This document shows, one piece after another, positions 56,321-64,000 of a DNA stretch of 64,000 nucleotides. This DNA comes from Halomonas sp. LR3S48. GTDB taxonomy: Bacteria > Pseudomonadota > Gammaproteobacteria > Pseudomonadales > Halomonadaceae. Numbering within the stretch: position 1 is the first letter of the stretch; every line of letters begins with the position of its first letter. Below the pieces are notes generated by a model that was given only the letters and a program-made list of their open reading frames with translations, was not told the origin of the DNA and did no database searches. The stretch spans positions 2,852,001 to 2,916,000 of the forward strand of contig NZ_CP107009.1 in assembly GCF_025725665.1 (NCBI RefSeq). Reading direction: 5' to 3'. Made by a program: the position numbers and the translations under genes.

Positions 56321-57310
56321 ATGATGACGCCTAGCCTGCTGAACCGCCTGACCTTTCGCCAGTTGCAGGTGTTCCAGGCCGTGCATCGCCAGCAGTCCTA
56401 CTCCCGCGCTGCCGAACAGTTGGGCCTGACCCAGCCCGCGGTCAGCGCACAGATTCGTCAGCTCGAGCAGGCCTTGGGGCAGCCGCTATTCAAGTACACC
56501 GGCAAGACCCTGCACGTACTACCGGCAGCCGATGCCCTGGCAGCCTCGACCCAGGCCATCTTCAGCCAGGTCTCGCGCCTGCAGATGACCCTGTCGGACA
56601 TGGACGGCACGATCTCCGGGGAGCTGAACCTGGCGGCCGTTTCGACGGCCCAGTACGTGGTACCACACCTGATCGCCCGCTTCCGGGCCCATTACCCCAA
56701 CGTCCAGGTGCGACTGCAGGTATGCAACCGCAGCCAGGCACTGGAAAGGCTGGCCGCTCGCCGCGACGACCTGGTTATCATGGCGATGGTGCCCGAAGAC
56801 GATGACAACCTGGTGTTCATGCCGTTCCTGGAAAATGAGCTGATACCCATCGTCTGGCCCGGCCACCCACTGCTCGAGGCTCACTCTCCCACTTTGGAAG
56901 ACCTGGCGCGGCACTACCTGCTGATGCGTGAGTCGGGCTCCGGTGTGCGCACCGCCTTCGAGCAACTCGCCGCCGAGCAGGACGTTGCGCTCCAGCATAC
57001 CATGGAGCTGGGCACCAACGAGGCGATCAAGCAGGGCGTCATGGCGCACCTTGGCGTCACGGTACTGCCGCGGCTGGCCGTGCGCCTGGAGATCGGTGCG
57101 GGATTGCTGGCCGAGCTGTCCCTGCCGGGCTTTCCCATGCGCCGCTCCTGGTGCACGGTCTACCCCAGGGATCGCTTCCCCACGCCGGTGACCGAGCTGT
57201 TCCTGCGCTTCGTACGCGAGCGGCTGGGCGAGATCCAGGCGCATTTCAAGGCGCCGCCCCAGCCGATGCCCGATCACGGCGTGGTTTGTCTGCCGATACC
57301 TCCCGGCTGA
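56321..57310 (+). CDS. LysR-family transcriptional regulator (CbbR/YeiE-like)
   Basis: The 329-residue regulator has an N-terminal winged helix (LTFRQLQVFQAVHRQQSYSRAAEQLGLTQPAVSAQIRQLE) and a substrate-binding domain (about 95-305). The effector pocket strand GELNLAAVSTAQYVVPHLI resembles CbbR/CysB-like members. It is divergent from the biotin-carboxylase-like gene, 141 bases away, the classical arrangement for a LysR regulator and its target, so it may control that gene. The effector is unknown. A second in-frame ATG lies directly after the first. Confidence 0.88.
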   Translation: MMTPSLLNRLTFRQLQVFQAVHRQQSYSRAAEQLGLTQPAVSAQIRQLEQALGQPLFKYTGKTLHVLPAADALAASTQAIFSQVSRLQMTLSDMDGTISGELNLAAVSTAQYVVPHLIARFRAHYPNVQVRLQVCNRSQALERLAARRDDLVIMAMVPEDDDNLVFMPFLENELIPIVWPGHPLLEAHSPTLEDLARHYLLMRESGSGVRTAFEQLAAEQDVALQHTMELGTNEAIKQGVMAHLGVTVLPRLAVRLEIGAGLLAELSLPGFPMRRSWCTVYPRDRFPTPVTELFLRFVRERLGEIQAHFKAPPQPMPDHGVVCLPIPPG

Positions 57311-57492
57311 GGGTTTCCCTACCGAACCCCAGCTCCCGCCGCTGTGCCAGGCAGGCGCGGGTATGATAGATTACGGGCCTGCGACCATCGTATCAATTGC
57401 TGGCCATGCGGGCTGGTGCTGCCCCGGAACATGACGTTTCCCAGCACCACGGCATGGTTGTGGCAGCCGCCGAGTGGAGGGGCTCACACCCT

Positions 57493-58545
57493 ATGAGCGA
57501 CAACACCTCAAAGCGCGTGCCGAGCGGCGCGAAGTTCCGCACTGAGCATGGCTTTGCCGCCATCAAGGATGGCATCAAGCAGCGCAGCCAGGCCGAGGAA
57601 CGCCCCGAGCCGGGGCGCAAACCGCCATGGCTGCGCGCCCAGATTCCCGGCGGCGGCCGCTTCGAGGCGGTAAAGCGCAACGTCAACGAGCATCGCCTGA
57701 GCACCGTGTGCGCCGAGTCCCACTGCCCCAACATGGGCGAGTGCTGGAGCAACGGTACCGCTACCATCATGCTGATGGGCTCGGTATGCACTCGCGCCTG
57801 CCGCTTCTGTGCCGTCGATACCGGCAACCCGCGTGGTTGGCTGGATAGCGAGGAACCGGCCAATACCGCCAAGTCGGTGGAGCTGATGGGGTTGCGCTAC
57901 GTGGTCTTGACCTCGGTCGACCGCGACGACCTTGACGATGGTGGCGCCGCCCACTATGCCGAGTGCATCCGGGCGATCAAGACCAATACCCCGGCGGTGG
58001 TGGTCGAGGCCCTGACGCCCGATTTCGATGGCGACCCGGCCGCCATCGAGCGAGTGGTTGATTCCGGTCTCGAAGTATTCGCCCAGAACGTCGAAACGGT
58101 GGAGCGGCTGACTCATTACGTGCGTGACCCGCGCGCCGGTTACCGCAAGACCCTCGACGTGCTGGCCCATGCCAAGCGTTACCGCCCCGATGTACTGACC
58201 AAGACCAGCCTGATGCTGGGACTCGGGGAAAAGGACGAGGAGATCCTCGCCACCTTCGACGACCTGCGCGCCATCGGCGTGGATATCGTCACTCTCGGTC
58301 AATACCTGCGCCCCACCCGCAACCATCTGCCGGTGGAGCGCTGGGTCACACCGGATGAGTTCGAGCGCTATCGCCGGCTGGGCCTGGAGAAGGGCTTCAT
58401 GGAGGTTGCCTCCGGCCCCTTGGTGCGCTCCAGTTATCGTGCCGACCGCGTGTTCGAGAAGAACAACCTGGGCCTGGCCGCGCCGGCCGAGGTGCCGGGC
58501 CAGGAAGCCGACCCCAACCGCATCCAGGCGGTCAACGTCGGCTGA
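57493..58545 (+). CDS. lipA: Lipoyl synthase
   Basis: The 350-residue radical-SAM enzyme has the auxiliary cluster ligands Cys73, Cys78 and Cys84 ([12 protein letters not shown]), the radical-SAM motif Cys99, Cys103, Cys106 (CTRACRFC), and the C-terminal VRSSYRAD with the cluster-binding Ser. It inserts two sulfurs into octanoyl groups. The ATG at 57,493 follows GGAGG by 12 bases and matches the usual N-terminus ([17 protein letters not shown]). A frame open 32 codons upstream is not used. It converges with lipB over a strong terminator. Confidence 0.96.
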   Translation: MSDNTSKRVPSGAKFRTEHGFAAIKDGIKQRSQAEERPEPGRKPPWLRAQIPGGGRFEAVKRNVNEHRLSTVCAESHCPNMGECWSNGTATIMLMGSVCTRACRFCAVDTGNPRGWLDSEEPANTAKSVELMGLRYVVLTSVDRDDLDDGGAAHYAECIRAIKTNTPAVVVEALTPDFDGDPAAIERVVDSGLEVFAQNVETVERLTHYVRDPRAGYRKTLDVLAHAKRYRPDVLTKTSLMLGLGEKDEEILATFDDLRAIGVDIVTLGQYLRPTRNHLPVERWVTPDEFERYRRLGLEKGFMEVASGPLVRSSYRADRVFEKNNLGLAAPAEVPGQEADPNRIQAVNVG

Positions 58546-58590
58546 ACCCAGCCCGCCCCCATGTGACTCAAGAACGAAGGACTGCCAGTA

Positions 58591-58623
58591 CGACGAAGGC
58601 GACCCATCGGGTCGCCTTCGTCG
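58591..58623. terminator. Bidirectional hairpin between lipA and lipB
   Basis: CGACGAAGGCGACCC (58,591-58,605) and GGGTCGCCTTCGTCG (58,609-58,623) form a perfect 15-base stem with a 3-base loop. It lies between the convergent stops of lipA and lipB. Confidence 0.85.
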
Positions 58624-58659
58624 TCGTTGCCCTATCCCGCCGCAGTTAACGGCAGTTGA

Positions 58660-59337
58660 TCAATCGGCGCTCGCCTCGGTAATGACTGGCCGCTTCGCCA
58701 GAGCTGCCTCTTCGACCGGCTTCAGGCCACGCCCAAGTTGTTGCGCCAGGCATTCGGCAAGCCGCATGCCGACGCGCTCGGTAGAGAGCGGCCGACTACT
58801 CAAATCGGCCAGGCGCGCCATGGCCATACCGGCGTAGCCGCAGGGGTTGATGCGCCGGAACGGTGCCAGGTCGACATCGACATTGAGCGCCACGCCGTGA
58901 TAGCTCGCGCCACGCCGGATGCGCAGGCCCAGTGAGGCGATCTTGGCTTCGTCGACATAGACCCCGGGGGCGTCCGGGCGCGCATGCGCCTCGACCCCGT
59001 GCTCTGCCAGTACGGCAACGACGGCGTTCTCCAGCGCCGAGACCAGGTCACGAACGCCCAGCCGGGCCCGACGCACGTCGAGCAACGGATAGAGCACGAC
59101 TTGCCCGGGTCCGTGATAGGTCACTTGGCCACCGCGATCCGTTTGCACCACCGGGATGTCGCCCGGCATCAGCAGATGCTCGGGCTTGCCAGCCTGTCCC
59201 TGGGTGAAAACCGGATCGTGCTCCACCAGCCAGAACTGATCCGGCGTCGACTCGTCTCGACTGTCGGTCAGTTCCCGCATGGCCTGCCATACCGGCAGGT
59301 AGGGGCGCCGCCCCAGACATAGGAGCGCGATGGGCAC
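58660..59337 (-). CDS. lipB: Octanoyl-ACP:protein N-octanoyltransferase
   Basis: The 225-residue enzyme has [20 protein letters not shown], the catalytic Lys132 ([15 protein letters not shown]) and Cys166 (INPCGYAGM). It moves octanoate from ACP to lipoyl domains for LipA to sulfurate. The start is GTG with a near-perfect AGGAGG site; an out-of-frame ATG overlaps it. It follows ybeD by 22 bases, so they are cotranscribed. Confidence 0.95.
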   Translation of the reverse strand: MPIALLCLGRRPYLPVWQAMRELTDSRDESTPDQFWLVEHDPVFTQGQAGKPEHLLMPGDIPVVQTDRGGQVTYHGPGQVVLYPLLDVRRARLGVRDLVSALENAVVAVLAEHGVEAHARPDAPGVYVDEAKIASLGLRIRRGASYHGVALNVDVDLAPFRRINPCGYAGMAMARLADLSSRPLSTERVGMRLAECLAQQLGRGLKPVEEAALAKRPVITEASAD

Positions 59338-59359
59338 ATCAGCCTCCTGACCGCTCAAC

Positions 59360-59668
59360 TCACACCACCATGTGCACGCGCCCGGTGGCCTTGAGCTCGG
59401 CGAACAGCGCCTTGAGCTGGGCTTCCCCGGTGGCACGCAGCGTCAACCGCACCGACTGGTAGCGGCCATTTCGGCTCTCCACCACTTCGATGCCGGATGC
59501 ATCGAAGCTGGCGTCATGGCGCAACACCACCTGACAGACGCAAGCCGTGAAATCCTCGGCAGCATCGCCCACCACCTTGATCGGATAATCGCAAGGGAAG
59601 GTGATGGTCGGCGCCGAGGCCCCCGCAGCCGCTGGCTGACGCAGATCGTGCAGTTCGTTATCTGACAT
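59360..59668 (-). CDS. ybeD: DUF493 protein YbeD
   Basis: The 102-residue protein has [18 protein letters not shown] and the C-terminal helix [18 protein letters not shown], typical of YbeD, a small ACT-like fold of unknown function found between dacA and lipB. It lies between those genes here too, in the same direction. The ATG has AGAGAG upstream. Confidence 0.92.
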   Translation of the reverse strand: MSDNELHDLRQPAAAGASAPTITFPCDYPIKVVGDAAEDFTACVCQVVLRHDASFDASGIEVVESRNGRYQSVRLTLRATGEAQLKALFAELKATGRVHMVV

Positions 59669-59744
59669 GGCTCTCTACAAGGTCTCGAAGAAGATTCCGA
59701 GTATTTTACTCAACTATTTCCCGTCGACCAAGCGCGCATCGCAC

Positions 59745-60977
59745 CTAGAACCAGCCGCTGAGCAGGTTACTGAAGAAGCGACGCACCTGATCGAACAGTC
59801 GCTTGAACAACCCGCCCTCCTCGATCGACTCGAGGGCAACCAGGGGCTGCTCGCCCACGATCTCGTCACCGAGACGCACCTCGAGCGTGCCCACCCGGTC
59901 GCCGAGGCTGACTGGCGCGGTCAGATCCTGACGAATATCCAGGCGCGCATTGAGCTCCTGGTTGCGCGCCCGCGGCAGCGTCATCGCAACGTCGTGGTCG
60001 ACGCCGACACGCAGCTCGTCTTTCTCGCCGCCCCAGATACGCGGCGTGTTCAATACCGCTCCCTGCTCGTAGAGCTTGAGTGTCTCGTAGTAGCGGAATC
60101 CATAGCTGAGCAGCTTCTGGGTCTCCTGCGCACGCGCTTCTTCGGAGCTGGTCCCCATCACCACCGAGATCAGCCGCATGTCGTCACGCTTGGCCGATGC
60201 CACCAGGCCATAGCCGGCCTCGGTGGTCCAGCCCGTCTTGAGCCCATCCACGGTAGGGTCGCGCCACAACAGGCGGTTGCGGTTGGGCTGGCGAATATCG
60301 TTGTAGGTGAAGTATTTCTCGGAGTAGACCGCGTAGTGCTCCGGGTAGTCGTTGATGATGTGCTGCGTCAATATCGCCATGTCGCGTGACGAGGAGTATT
60401 GCTCGGGATGCGGCAGGCCGGTGGCGTTGGCATAGTTGGTATTGAGCATTCCCAGGCGCGTCGCATGCTGGTTCATCATGTCGGCGAAGGGCTCTTCCCC
60501 ACCCGCCAGGTGCTCGGCCACGGCCACACTGGCATCGTTGCCCGAGGCGATGATGATGCCATGCAGCAGATCACGGATGGCGACGTCGGTATTGACCTCG
60601 ATGAACATCTTGGAGCCGCCGGTACGCCAGGCGTTCTCGCTGATGCGTACCATGTCGTCCATGCCGATGTTGCCGCGATTCAGTTCACGCTCGACCAGGT
60701 AGGCAGTCATCAGCTTGGTCAGGCTCGCCGGTGGCAGGCGCTCGTCGGCGTTGTGTTCCACCAGTACCCTGCCGCTGTCGGCATCCATGAGAATCCAGGA
60801 CTTGGCCGCGATCTGCGGTGGCGTCGGTATCATGGTCTGGGGTTGAGGCTGGGGTTGGGGGGCCGGCACCGCCTGAGCCAGAGCCTGGGAGACGACCACC
60901 AGCAGGCCGATAAGGGCCAAGGTCAGAAGCCGCGAACGGAAACGGGAATGCAGCACTTGCATGGGCATGGATCTCAT
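59745..60977 (-). CDS. dacA: D-alanyl-D-alanine carboxypeptidase (PBP5/6)
   Basis: The 410-residue periplasmic enzyme has a signal peptide ending near LAQAVPA, a short Pro-Gln repeat, and the penicillin-binding motifs Ser85-x-x-Lys88 (SLTK), SGN (145-147) and KTG (247-249). A C-terminal beta domain and an amphipathic membrane-anchor helix follow (GLFKRLFDQVRRFFSNLLSGWF). It trims the terminal D-alanine from stem peptides. Downstream come ybeD and lipB, the usual order. Confidence 0.95.
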   Translation of the reverse strand: MRSMPMQVLHSRFRSRLLTLALIGLLVVVSQALAQAVPAPQPQPQPQTMIPTPPQIAAKSWILMDADSGRVLVEHNADERLPPASLTKLMTAYLVERELNRGNIGMDDMVRISENAWRTGGSKMFIEVNTDVAIRDLLHGIIIASGNDASVAVAEHLAGGEEPFADMMNQHATRLGMLNTNYANATGLPHPEQYSSSRDMAILTQHIINDYPEHYAVYSEKYFTYNDIRQPNRNRLLWRDPTVDGLKTGWTTEAGYGLVASAKRDDMRLISVVMGTSSEEARAQETQKLLSYGFRYYETLKLYEQGAVLNTPRIWGGEKDELRVGVDHDVAMTLPRARNQELNARLDIRQDLTAPVSLGDRVGTLEVRLGDEIVGEQPLVALESIEEGGLFKRLFDQVRRFFSNLLSGWF

Positions 60978-61013
60978 CGCTACGTCGAGAAGGGTCTAAG
61001 GTAAGCGCGCCGA

Positions 61014-61994
61014 TCAGTCGGCACCGTTGACGATAAAAGCTTGATCAAAACCGGCACGCCTCAGTTCGTCGCGGACGGGCTCGACCTGACCTGCATGGGC
61101 CAGGGGGCCGACCTGAACGCGGTACATGCCGGTGCCATCCGCGACACGCACGGGGTGAGAAAGCTCACGCTCGAGACGCGCCTTGAGCGCCCTTGCATTG
61201 TCTGCCGAACCCAGTGCTGCTATCTGCAGGAAGATCGGCACATCGCGCTCAGCCTGGTCGGTTCCACTGCGCGCGACATTGCCGGGAGTCGCGTTGGCGT
61301 TCGCCACCGAGTCATTCGCTGGCGTCACCGCAGCACGGGGCGTCGATGCAGCCGGCGCTTGGACAGCGGTCGCGGCTGTCCGGTTCGTTTCGCTGCCGCC
61401 ATTTTCCGCCAGCCAGACCACGGGGTCGATCGCCTCGACCTTCACCCGACCGGTGCCGCGGTCAAGGATATCGAGTCTTGCCGCAGCGGCATAGGAGAGG
61501 TCGATTTCACGATCGCTGTGAAAGGGGCCGCGGTCATTGACCCGCACGATCACCGAGCGGCCGTTGTCCAGGCTGGTGACACGCGCATAAGTCGGCAGCG
61601 GCAATGAGCGGTGCGCCGCACTCATCTTGTACATGTCGTAGATTTCGCCATTGGATGTGGCATAACCGTGGAACTTCTCGCCATACCAGGATGCCGTACC
61701 CTGCCGTGCGTAGCCACGCGCATCCGGCAGCACACGATAGGTCTTGCCCCACACTTCGTAGACCGGTCGATTGCCCCCCCGCGAGGGCGACTCCACGCGC
61801 GGCACGGCATCGGGGATCTGGCTCACGTCGGGCGGGTCTTGCGGGTAGGCGTCGCCGCTCAAAGCGTAGCGCTCCCCCGACGCCGCGGCAGGCGCCGTTG
61901 CCTGGCCGTTTCGCTGTGCCGGGACGCTCGAACCGCTGCCGGCACAGCCTGCCACCAACGTCGTCACGACCAGAACCACCCACAGCATTTTCAC
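61014..61994 (-). CDS. rlpA: Septal ring lytic transglycosylase RlpA
   Basis: The 326-residue lipoprotein has lipid Cys17 (LVAGCAGSG) and a double-psi beta-barrel domain (RQGTASWYGEKFHGYATSNGE; VRVNDRGPFHSDREIDLSYAAA with the catalytic-type Asp). The C-terminal SPOR domain (about 250-326) binds denuded glycan strands. Its ATG overlaps the mltB stop by four bases, so it is coupled to mltB. It cleaves naked glycans during septation. Confidence 0.94.
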   Translation of the reverse strand: MKMLWVVLVVTTLVAGCAGSGSSVPAQRNGQATAPAAASGERYALSGDAYPQDPPDVSQIPDAVPRVESPSRGGNRPVYEVWGKTYRVLPDARGYARQGTASWYGEKFHGYATSNGEIYDMYKMSAAHRSLPLPTYARVTSLDNGRSVIVRVNDRGPFHSDREIDLSYAAAARLDILDRGTGRVKVEAIDPVVWLAENGGSETNRTAATAVQAPAASTPRAAVTPANDSVANANATPGNVARSGTDQAERDVPIFLQIAALGSADNARALKARLERELSHPVRVADGTGMYRVQVGPLAHAGQVEPVRDELRRAGFDQAFIVNGAD

Positions 61995-63052
61995 TGCACT
62001 TCCTCCTGCTCAGCAGCCACCGAAGCGGACAACGGAAAGGGTTCGAGATCACGCAGATCCGCTATCGCCTCGGCCAGCTCGGTCACGGCCATGGCATACA
62101 GGTGGCTATGGTTGTAGCGAGTAATGACGTAGAAATTCTCGCGCCCCAGGCGATAGCGCCACGTCTTGTCGTCGACTTCCAATGCCAGCGGAATGACCAG
62201 CGACTCCTCATCGAACTCTGCCTGAGGCACGATTCCCGCCCGCTCCAGCTCGCCCACAGCGAGGTACGGCCGCTGGGTTCGATTGAATTCAATTGCCCCG
62301 GGGGGCGTGCCGGGCCCTTCGGCCTCGGCATAAATGGGTTCGTCGCGGCGCCAGCCATGCTTGGCGAAATAATTGCCTACGCTACCGATGGCATCGACCG
62401 GGTTGGTCCACAGGTCACGCTGGCCGTCGCCGTCGAAATCCACCGCATAGGCACGGTAGCTGCTGGGAATGAACTGGGGGTAGCCCATGGCACCGGCATA
62501 GGAGCCCTTGAGGCTGCCGGGCTCGACCTCCTGCTCATGGCTGATCTCGAGAAAGGCGGCCAGTTCACCGCGAAAGAAATTGCCGCGAACCGGGTGGTGG
62601 AAGGCCAGCGTGGCCAGCGAATCAATGACGCGGTGTCGTCCGGTGAAACGGCCGTAGCTGGTCTCGACACCGATGATGGCGGCGATGATCTCCGGTGGCA
62701 CGCCGTACTCGGCCTGGGCACGTGAAAAGGCGTCGTCGTGGGCCTCGATGAAAGCGGCCCCACGGGCAATTCGCTCCGGCTGCAGAAATATCTCGCGGTA
62801 CTCGTCCCAGCGCAACCGACGCTCCGCCGCCCCTTCCATGGCATCGAGCACACCCTGCTGGAAGACGGCGTCATGCAGTGCCGTCTCCAACCAATCCCGC
62901 TCGATGCCGCGCTCGGCGAGTTCCTCCAATAACTGCCTGGCCCCCTCGTGCTCGGCAGGGGCAAAGTCCGCGGCGTGCAGCGTCGGCACCAGCAACCCTA
63001 GGGCCGCGGCCACCGCACCGCCGGCCCCTTTCCACTTTCTCGATGGCTTCAT
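61991..63052 (-). CDS. mltB: Lytic murein transglycosylase B
   Basis: The 353-residue exported enzyme has an N-terminal signal without a lipobox (GLLVPTLHAADFA) and the SLT/MltB fold with catalytic Glu130 in AAIIGVETSYGRFTG. GYPQFIPSSYRAYAVDFDGDG and a C-terminal peptidoglycan-contact region with NFYVITRYNHS follow. It makes 1,6-anhydro ends in glycan strands. AAGGAG precedes the ATG; a 30-codon open stretch upstream is discarded. It follows rodA by 61 bases. Confidence 0.94.
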   Translation of the reverse strand: MKPSRKWKGAGGAVAAALGLLVPTLHAADFAPAEHEGARQLLEELAERGIERDWLETALHDAVFQQGVLDAMEGAAERRLRWDEYREIFLQPERIARGAAFIEAHDDAFSRAQAEYGVPPEIIAAIIGVETSYGRFTGRHRVIDSLATLAFHHPVRGNFFRGELAAFLEISHEQEVEPGSLKGSYAGAMGYPQFIPSSYRAYAVDFDGDGQRDLWTNPVDAIGSVGNYFAKHGWRRDEPIYAEAEGPGTPPGAIEFNRTQRPYLAVGELERAGIVPQAEFDEESLVIPLALEVDDKTWRYRLGRENFYVITRYNHSHLYAMAVTELAEAIADLRDLEPFPLSASVAAEQEEVQ

Positions 63053-63113
63053 GCTTGCGCCACTCCTTGACTGGGGCCACTTCGTCCGGGCCCGTGCCAC
63101 GCTGCATCTGCCA

Positions 63114-64000
63114 TTAGCGCGGCAGCAGGCGACGGTGCCCATGAATGGACATGAGAATACCGAATCCCGCCATCAAGGTCACGCTGGAGGTCCCACCATA
63201 GCTGACCAATGGCAGAGGTACCCCGACCACTGGCAGGATGCCGCTGACCATGCCCACGTTGACGAACACATAGATAAAGAAAGTGAGAATGATGCTGCCA
63301 CCCAACAGACGCCCGAAGGTGTCGTGCGCTGCGGCGGCTAGCCACAGCCCACGGATCACGATCAGCAGGTAGAGCAGCAGCACGAGCAGCATGCCCACCA
63401 GACCGAACTCTTCACCGAGTACCGCCACGATGAAGTCGGTGTGCCGCTCGGGCAGGAACTCGAGCTGGGATTGGGTCCCCTGGAGCCACCCCTTGCCCCA
63501 CAGGCCACCGCTGCCGATGGCAGTGGTCGATTGAATGATGTTCCAACCGGCCCCGAGGGGGTCGCTTTCCGGGTTGAGGAAAGTCAATACCCGCTGACGT
63601 TGGTAGTTGTGCAGGTTCATCCACAGCAGGGGAAGCGCCGAAGCGGCGACAACGGAGAGAAAGGCAATGAAGCGCCAGGAGAGCCCTGCCAGCAGCACCA
63701 CGAAAACCCCGGCACACCCCACCAGCAGGGAAGTCCCCAGGTCCGGCTGCTTGGCGATCAGCACGATGGGCAAGCCGAGCAGCGCCGCGCACACCAGCAG
63801 ATCCTTCCAGCGCGGCGGCAGTGCGCGCCGGCCCAGCCATGCCGCCAACATCAGAGGCATGGCCAGTTTCATCAGTTCGGAGGGCTGGAAGCGAATGACA
63901 CCGGGAATCTCCAGCCAGCGCTGGGCGCCCATGCCAACGTCGCCGACGAGTTCCACCGCGACCAACATCAGCAGGCCAGCGCCATAAACCAGCGGCGCCC
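63114..64000 (-). CDS. rodA: Rod-shape SEDS glycosyltransferase RodA (partial, 5' end outside window)
   Basis: The frame is open without a stop from the right edge, and its N-terminal part lies outside the window. The visible 295 codons encode several membrane helices with SEDS-family blocks: GAQRWLEIPGVIRFQPSELMKLAMPLMLA, KQPDLGTSLL with the conserved Asp, GWNIIQSTTAIGSGGLWGKG and VGVPLPLVSYGGTS. RodA polymerises peptidoglycan with PBP2 for elongation. It is the first gene seen of the rodA-mltB-rlpA-dacA-ybeD-lipB series. Confidence 0.95.
   Translation of the reverse strand, partial: APLVYGAGLLMLVAVELVGDVGMGAQRWLEIPGVIRFQPSELMKLAMPLMLAAWLGRRALPPRWKDLLVCAALLGLPIVLIAKQPDLGTSLLVGCAGVFVVLLAGLSWRFIAFLSVVAASALPLLWMNLHNYQRQRVLTFLNPESDPLGAGWNIIQSTTAIGSGGLWGKGWLQGTQSQLEFLPERHTDFIVAVLGEEFGLVGMLLVLLLYLLIVIRGLWLAAAAHDTFGRLLGGSIILTFFIYVFVNVGMVSGILPVVGVPLPLVSYGGTSSVTLMAGFGILMSIHGHRRLLPR

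Overview
The window reads as a chromosomal segment of a halophilic gammaproteobacterium, most likely Halomonadaceae (Halomonas or a close relative). The basis is family-level gene content and order: a complete Na+-translocating NADH:quinone reductase operon (nqrABCDEF with an apbE-like gene and nqrM), a long Pseudomonas/Halomonas-type glyceraldehyde-3-phosphate dehydrogenase divergent from mfd, a topA/DUF6586 pair, a DUF3141 PHA-synthase-like gene, and the rodA-mltB-rlpA-dacA-ybeD-lipB/lipA cell-wall and lipoate block. I could not search databases, so the taxon is an inference.

Bases 1 to about 29,700 are an exopolysaccharide/O-antigen locus, nearly all on the minus strand. Read in the direction of transcription, it starts at about 29.66 kb with a promoter and a leader that contains a perfect 12-base ops (RfaH-recruiting) element inside a 14-codon leader ORF with a strong Shine-Dalgarno. 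Next come an OafA-type acyltransferase, an NDP-sugar epimerase, glucose-1-phosphate cytidylyltransferase, a SAF-domain oxidoreductase, an RmlC-type epimerase, a GT2 glycosyltransferase, a PglK-type ABC flippase, a beta-helix protein and a second acyltransferase. A second block (16.7 to 4.0 kb) holds the export pair wza and wzc, a Wzy-like polymerase, a GT2, a TupA-like ATP-grasp protein, two GT4 glycosyltransferases, a PglC-like initiating phosphoglycosyltransferase, an ATP-grasp ligase, a DegT-type aminotransferase and elyC. A single plus-strand gene for a WbpM/PglF-type 4,6-dehydratase (1.9-3.9 kb) faces this block. A Wzb-like phosphatase and a second O-antigen ligase/polymerase-like gene, cut by the left edge, complete it. 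The simplest reading is a Wzy-dependent surface glycan whose first sugar is a 4-amino-4,6-dideoxy sugar made by dehydratase and aminotransferase. That sugar may be N-acylated by the ATP-grasp enzyme before PglC-type transfer to undecaprenyl phosphate. The glycan would also carry a CDP-activated sugar and O-acyl groups. Several genes (roughly 9.9-13.2 and 17.2-19.3 kb) are clearly AT-richer than their neighbours, as expected of transferred glycan genes.

From 29.85 to 64 kb the DNA is GC-rich core genome. First come sthA and the nqr operon (minus), then gap (minus) divergent from mfd (plus). An envelope group follows: a LysM/YkuD L,D-transpeptidase (plus), an Lpp-like lipoprotein and a second YkuD protein (both minus). 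Next are an orphan GspE-type ATPase, a GIY-YIG protein, a helical hypothetical, the DUF6586 gene and topA, a DUF3141 PHA-synthase-like protein, a divergent biotin-carboxylase-like protein facing a LysR regulator, and lipA. The lipB-ybeD-dacA-rlpA-mltB-rodA block follows; rodA runs off the right edge. Strong hairpins mark many transcript ends.

I saw no tRNA, rRNA, CRISPR array, transposase or prophage gene. The most unusual feature is the ops element embedded in a translated-looking leader peptide at 29,575-29,631. Next in interest are the CDP-glucose branch without an evident rfbG, and several family members that have lost catalytic motifs (the ApbE-like and biotin-carboxylase-like proteins).
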